From Syncephalis plumigaleata (Eukaryota > Zoopagomycota > Zoopagomycetes > Zoopagales > Piptocephalidaceae), in the NCBI GenBank assembly GCA_025201365.1, contig JAIXMF010000180.1:1-26227 (forward strand): 26,227 nucleotides of DNA. Direction: 5' to 3'. Within the stretch, counting starts at the first letter, position 1. The number at the start of each line of letters is the position of its first letter. Shown here piece after piece: positions 21,147 to 26,227 of the stretch. The notes under the pieces were generated by a model. It saw only the letters and a list, made by a program, of their open reading frames with translations, had not been told where the DNA came from and made no database searches. A program made the translations under genes and the position numbers.

Positions 21147-21871
21147 GCGCTGAACCCTTTTTTGACCTGTGGTAGGTTTACCAGCATTCCTGTACCAGCA
21201 TGCACAACATTTGTAACAGTAGAGAACGAGCGAGTGTGTGTTTGTATGTGTGTGTGCGTACAATCACGATGAGAATACTTGATTTGATACAGTGTGCTAC
21301 TACACGAATGCACGCTTATGATCATTCATTATAGTGGTGTGCATTCCACTTGATATGAATGAATGAGTTGCACGACAAATGGCAAACATTATATCATCCA
21401 ATTAGATTACAATCATTTGAATGGGATGATGGGGGATTGAGTGGTAAAGTAGAGATAGGTACACACGAAGGATATTAATTGCCCTACTACGTTGTACGAC
21501 ATTAGCACGACGAGATTGGTTGTTTCCACCATGCTCAGCATAAATATACCCTGATGAGTTACTTTGCAAAGTAATGTCGTCATTGATAGACTGAATTGGA
21601 TAGGATAATGATGAAGCGGATAAACAAAAAACAAACAATGATGACTAGACTAGTCATATGGATTGATCTTTGCCATTGTTTATTTATTCTTTTTTCTCTT
21701 ACTCTTGCTCACTCTTGCTCTTTTCGCTTGCTTAGTATTGATTGTGTATGTTTATCCATGTTAATTACATACTAATTCATCTATTGTTGTTATTATTATT
21801 TGTGGATTACAGACTACAACTACAACTATAACAACTTGTTGGACAACTATCCTATATAACCAACTCATCCC

Positions 21872-24800
21872 ATGGCTACCGTAGATGAGCGTATGCTAGC
21901 CAATACTGGTGGCACTCGTCGTTCATTTCTGTTCCTTCGAGCTCCACCTCCACCTGAGTCACTCGTATTACCAACGGATGATGATTTAGTCGAGGAAACC
22001 GACGACGATGTTACAGGTAAGTTAGCACGTGTGTATCATATCATATCATGACTAATTGTCAAACCACTGATGTTATTTACAGCATTTGGTACTTCCACTA
22101 CCAATGTTGGCAGTCAGTCAAATCTACCAACACCGACTACTTCCAAAAACAATGGCATCGGGCCATTCGTAACCATCGTTGATCAGAATAGTAGTAGTGG
22201 TAATATCGACATTCATCGTGATGTAGGAAAGGAAAATCTAAACGCCGGACTCATCGATCCCACTTATGGCACCATACAACGTACTAACTTTATTATACGA
22301 AAACCCTCCAAACGACGTGGTGCTACGGCAGAAACAAATGAAGACTCGGGCATTAGCATTGCTTCCGTATTTCTAGCACCTACTGGTCGAGATGATGAAG
22401 TCAAAGATGATAAAGCACTAGGTCAAATGATGGCCACCTTTGATGAAACTCATATTTCCACTACTTCCACTACTTCCACTTCCAATACTGCTACTGCCAC
22501 TACTTCTACTGCTATAGCTATCGATATTGCTGATTCTACCACGCTGAATGACACTGATATAACATCGTTTGGTCCGAGACGTATTCATCCTATCATGGAT
22601 ATGGTAGACTCGCCTATTAGTACGGGAACACCCTCGCTGTCTACCTCACCCACCACTGCTGGCACTACTGCTCGTACGAGTATTATCGCGGAATTTGGCC
22701 TATTAGACGATACTACCTATGACAATATAACGGGTTCAGCCGATAGTAGTACAGTAGAGGGAGATGCCTCATTCAGATCACCGGTATGGCATCGTGCCGT
22801 CGATCATCGTTTCTCTGTACCGCAACCGCGTGTCTCTTCACAGCGTACCACGCCCAAGGGAACACTACGCAACTCGATGACCACCATAGATCAGTCGGCT
22901 CATCTAACGATACAGGATCAACTACAACTACATCAGGCAGATCAAAGTGTCTATGTTACACCCGGCGAGTTGACACCACGATTATCGCGACATGGCTCGT
23001 ATAACGATAAACAAGAGGATATACTTGACGAGGAGGAACCAGCATTGACATTGACGACTGAAACGACAATCATATCCAACGAGTCTGAACTCGATGAGGG
23101 CTCATCTGTTCGCCTTAGTCAACTCACCCTTGACCAGCTAATGGAGGAACGTCAAAAGATCGCCATGGAGATACTAGACACGGAGCGTACCTACGTCGAA
23201 CGACTCACCATTCTCTTGGAGCAATTCCGTGATCCACTCGCGGCTAAGGTCGGTAAACCAGGTCAGATTCTAACCGATGCCGCTATTCAAGAAATATTCA
23301 AGCATTTGGAACCGATTCTTCACTTCCATCGTGAATTGCTACAACGATTGGAGTCACGCATCAATGTGCCCAGTTGGAATCCGGTGCAAGGCTGCTTGGG
23401 TGATATCTTTATCAGACTTGCACCCTACCTTAAAATCTACACCATGTATCTCGGCAACTGTAGTCACGCCATGGGTAGGGTCAGTGCTCATATGGGTGCT
23501 AGTCCAGCATTTGTTCGCTTCCTCAAGGTGAGTACTATTTGATAATAACGTGCAATGAAACGTAGACCATTAACGCATCATCATTCCATTTATTATAGGA
23601 GGTCGATATGAAACAAAGAATGCCCGGTATCACACTGCAGGCTTATTTGCTCGAGCCAATGCAACGAGTGCCACGCTACTGCCTACTACTGGAGCGACTT
23701 ATGCGCAAAACGGGTATTGGTCATCCAGATCATGAACAACTAAAAGATGCACTCGAAGAAGTGGAAAAAGGTAAATCAAAACAATATATATATCTCGCAT
23801 TATTATGTATATGTCCACTTGTAGCATTCGTACTAACGTTGATGCATTCCTATTAGTTACCAAGTTTGCTAATGAAATGTTACGTGGTCACGATGAAGCA
23901 AGACGAATCATCGATATACAACGATCATTGGCCGGATTTAGCGAGGTATGATAATAACTACAATTACACATTAGGATACTCGTCTAACCACTCGTTATAA
24001 ATGATGTATATAGCGTTTACTCGTGCCAGGTCGCAAGTTGTTAAAACGTGGATCTGTAAGAAAGGTATAGTTTCCTATTATTCATGTTATTGATACATAC
24101 AGCTGTATTAATTATATATATTATACAAAAAGATCTGTCGTAAGAATCATCAACGACGTGAATTCTTCCTCTTCTCGGATATTCTTTTGTACGCTAGTCC
24201 CGGTATCATCGAGGACTCTTTTGTATTCCATCGTAAATTACTATTGGAACATTGTAAAGTAGTATCAGTGACCGACAATGAAAGTAAGTAATGCTTGGCT
24301 CAATCATAGATTTATCATAATAATAATAATGATCGTGATTATGATCGTAGTGGTACAAAATGCCTTCCAAATACTGAGTCCCGATAAATCGTTCCAAGTC
24401 TACACGGAAAGCCCGCAGGAGAAGCGTGAATGGATCGATGCCATTAGCACTGCTATTCAAGAGTTACAAGAGGCGCAGGGAACGTTGAAGAAGGAGAAGA
24501 AGGCTCGACCACAGCTGGACTCGTTCAAGCATCGAGTGGTGGACGAGTACAAAGCACCAGTCTGGGTGCCTGACGACGACGCGGTCTGTTGTATGATATG
24601 TGATCTAGAGTTTCGACTCTATCGTCGCAAGCACCATTGTCGTTTGTGCGGCAAGGTGGTTTGCCATGCCTGCTCGTCACGTAACTTCCTCATTCCCGGC
24701 GAGTCTGCCGAACAGGATCGAGTGGAACGAGCCTGCGATCTATGCTTCCACGAACGATGGGGCAATGCCGACGTTGACGACGAAGAGGAAGAGGCATTGG

Positions 24801-25449
24801 CCGATCTATGGCGTTCTCGCACCTTGAACTTTGTACAGTCACCCGGATTAGCTGCACGTATCGGTCGAGTAAGTGTGAATACATGCACGCGCACACATGT
24901 GTCATGGTACTAATAATTGCACCCATCCTATGTAAACGCTGTAATAGATGAACACTATTAGTGAGTCGCCAGCCGCTAAATGCTGCGGTATATGTCGCAA
25001 AGATTTCACCGTATTTCGCTGGCGGGTAAGTAATCATCATTACTACGCATATAGTATACATGCTAATCATAACAATTATTATTATCACTATTAGAATGTT
25101 TGTGCTTCATGTCACAAGACAGTGTGTGGCGAATGTCTATCTAAACGAGCTCAAGTCGACGCTGTCAATCTGGCCGCAGCCAATGGTAATTCACTATGCT
25201 CCTCCGATCCTAGTGCTCGTATTTGTGATCCATGCTATATGGGTAAGTATATTCTCATATTATCTACGAAAGTCATGAACATGTGTAACCCTAATCATTC
25301 CATTGTATTTTTTAGGTGTGGATCCCTCGTTGATTGTTCTTGAAGAAAATGGCAATGGATGGCGATTTGTCGCACCTTCCGGCAGTCAGGAGAATCTACG
25401 AAATGAGAAAAGCGGTGCTCTCAGTAATAGTATTACGGTTCAAGCGTAA
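21872..25449 (+). CDS. RhoGEF (DH)-PH-FYVE-FYVE-like protein, ten exons
   Basis: Guanine-nucleotide exchange factor for Rho/Cdc42-type GTPases, with lipid-binding modules that should target it to PtdIns3P membranes; resembles the FGD group. Exons: 21872-22016, 22083-23527, 23599-23770, 23857-23945, 24014-24064, 24133-24283, 24351-24868, 24948-25025, 25095-25242, 25316-25449; 2931 bases, 976 residues. Residues 1-395 are Ser/Thr-rich and disordered. The DH domain spans about 400-605 (EILDTERTYVERLTILLEQF; LEPMQRVPRYCLLLERL with Arg553/Arg556). The PH domain spans about 618-730 (RREFFLFSDILLYAS, Trp712 in the last helix). FYVE 1 spans about 754-820 with WVPD, RKHHCR (777-782) and CDLC. The second finger, about 865-935, keeps four CxxC pairs but lacks WxxD and the RKHHCR motif. 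Exon 5 is 51 bases and ends at donor GTATAG; a stronger GTAAGA nine bases earlier would also stay in frame. Confidence 0.93.
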
Positions 25450-26227
25450 TAGTGACGATATTGCCTTTCTGGATTAGCAATCTTCTATATATCCCTCTCT
25501 CTCTCTCTTCCTCCTATCTACACTGTAGATATTCATATCCTTACTATTGCATGTCAAATAGATATTCATGTATCGCACACTCATATTATTTCCTGGCTAA
25601 TCCAACCACATCTACGTGTTTACCACTTACCCGTTTTACTCTCTCTCCCTCTCTATCACTTTCATACAAGCATAGATTCAATCCATTCATTGAATCATGT
25701 CATTGTCATTCTCTCTCTCTCTTATCATTACTTGACACCTTCTTATAACTATCTTCACGATGTAAATGTTTTTAGTTGTTTTTATTTGTATCTTTCATTG
25801 GTTAGCATTAACATACCTACAAACATACAAGTATATACCTATATTTGTAGGTATGTTGATGCCGATTGCTTCTCTTTACCTCTCGCTTTTTTTACGTTTA
25901 TCATCATACTCTCATCATCTTCATCTTCAATATTTATTCGTTTATTCAATAACTATTATATTGATATTTATATATATTCGGCCTTACTATATTTATCTAC
26001 TCAATTATTTCTTCTTTCTTTCTTTCGTTTTATTTTTGTTGATGTTGGTGTCGTTGTCGTAGTTGTAACTATTGCTGCTGTTTGAATCTTTATGCAAACA
26101 ATATCAACATTAATTTATTATATATTCCTACTATTACATGAATCAATGTGGACTCTCCTTTTTGTTTCCATTTGATAATGACCATTCGTTGATGTATCAG
26201 CTGCTACTACTACTGCTACTACTACTG
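25450..26227. other. 3' flank of the RhoGEF gene, pyrimidine-rich
   Basis: No gene is supported. CT runs (about 25495-25510, 25640-25655, 25711-25722), a perfect inverted repeat (25810-25857) and a CTA/CTG run at the window end (26205-26227). Open frames here are hydrophobic low-complexity artefacts of C/T-rich DNA. Confidence 0.5.
25810..25857. repeat. Perfect 14-bp inverted repeat with 20-base loop
   Basis: AACATACCTACAAA (25810-25823) is the exact reverse complement of TTTGTAGGTATGTT (25844-25857). It lies about 360 bases past the RhoGEF stop and could fold as an RNA hairpin if the 3'UTR reaches it. Confidence 0.85.

Larger units (their letters stand above)
16202..21871. other. 5.7-kb gene-poor region, repeat-rich, pyrimidine-biased on the + strand
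   Basis: I see no supportable protein or RNA gene. The many short open frames are low complexity and none resembles a known family or joins into a spliced model. The left end is the SAM-gene promoter and the right end the RhoGEF promoter or 5'UTR. Simple repeats include an ATT/TATTG run (about 16361-16391), a TGATG/TGC run (about 17385-17442), an ATA run (about 17791-17811), a CA/CG run (about 18430-18446), a TCA run (about 19397-19430), CTCTGT (about 20238-20258), TG runs (about 20432-20450 and 20922-20939), TTATTG (about 20569-20600) and a heptamer array (21112-21146). From about 19,150 to 21,250 the + strand is strongly C/T-rich. TTTGTGGATTACAG ending at about 21811 could be a 5'UTR intron acceptor for the RhoGEF gene. 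Confidence 0.55.

Noticed and set aside
20676-21272. 198-residue open frame in the gene-poor region
   Set aside because: It lacks an ATG at its start, is Ser/Leu/Cys low complexity over C/T-rich repeats, and resembles no protein family.
25535-25543. ATATCCTTA, matching the core of a U12-type donor
   Set aside because: It lies past the RhoGEF stop with no TTCCTTRAY plus acceptor at a sensible distance and no coding sequence to join.
1-26227. CRISPR arrays, bacterial operons, transposons or viral insertions
   Set aside because: No spaced direct repeats, transposase, integrase or polymerase frames or terminal repeats were seen; all repeats found are simple microsatellites or short inverted repeats.

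Overview
The window is eukaryotic nuclear DNA. It has spliced genes with many short introns (about 50-125 bases), AT-rich intergenic DNA full of microsatellites, and nuclear-type proteins: a minor-spliceosome subunit, a ribosome-biogenesis factor, mitochondrial carriers and a RhoGEF/FYVE signalling protein. A mitochondrial-type ketopantoate hydroxymethyltransferase, YMC1-like carriers and compact genes suggest an early-diverging fungus of the Mucoromycota/Zoopagomycota kind. This placement is inferred; another unicellular eukaryote is possible. I built all exon structures by hand from splice signals, reading-frame continuity and family resemblance.

Layout, left to right. Positions 627-2258 (+) hold an intronless two-pass membrane glycoprotein that I do not recognise. 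Positions 2536-3881 (+) hold panB/ECM31 in four exons; its first intron appears to be GC-AG. Positions 4146-5474 and 5853-7193 (both -) are tandem paralogous mitochondrial carriers with six exons each. Positions 8427-9829 (-) encode the U11/U12 snRNP 35K protein (SNRNP35) in seven exons. Head-to-head with it lies a small orphan protein with an N-myristoylation signature (10320-10817, +). NOP53 follows in twelve exons (11074-13044, +). Convergent with it is a SAM-domain protein in eight exons (13800-16201, -). A 5.7-kb gene-poor stretch of simple repeats and pyrimidine-rich DNA comes next. The last gene encodes a DH(RhoGEF)-PH-FYVE-FYVE-like protein in ten exons (21872-25449, +).

The genes do not form a pathway or operon. 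They are a mix of housekeeping genes (pantothenate synthesis, mitochondrial transport, splicing, 60S assembly) and signalling or lineage-specific genes. The points most worth a second look are the minor-spliceosome protein in a window whose 46 inferred introns all look U2-type, the orphan MGNEES protein, the unknown membrane glycoprotein, the degenerate second FYVE finger, the carriers' intron gain/loss pattern and the GC-AG intron. I found no convincing undescribed multi-gene system.
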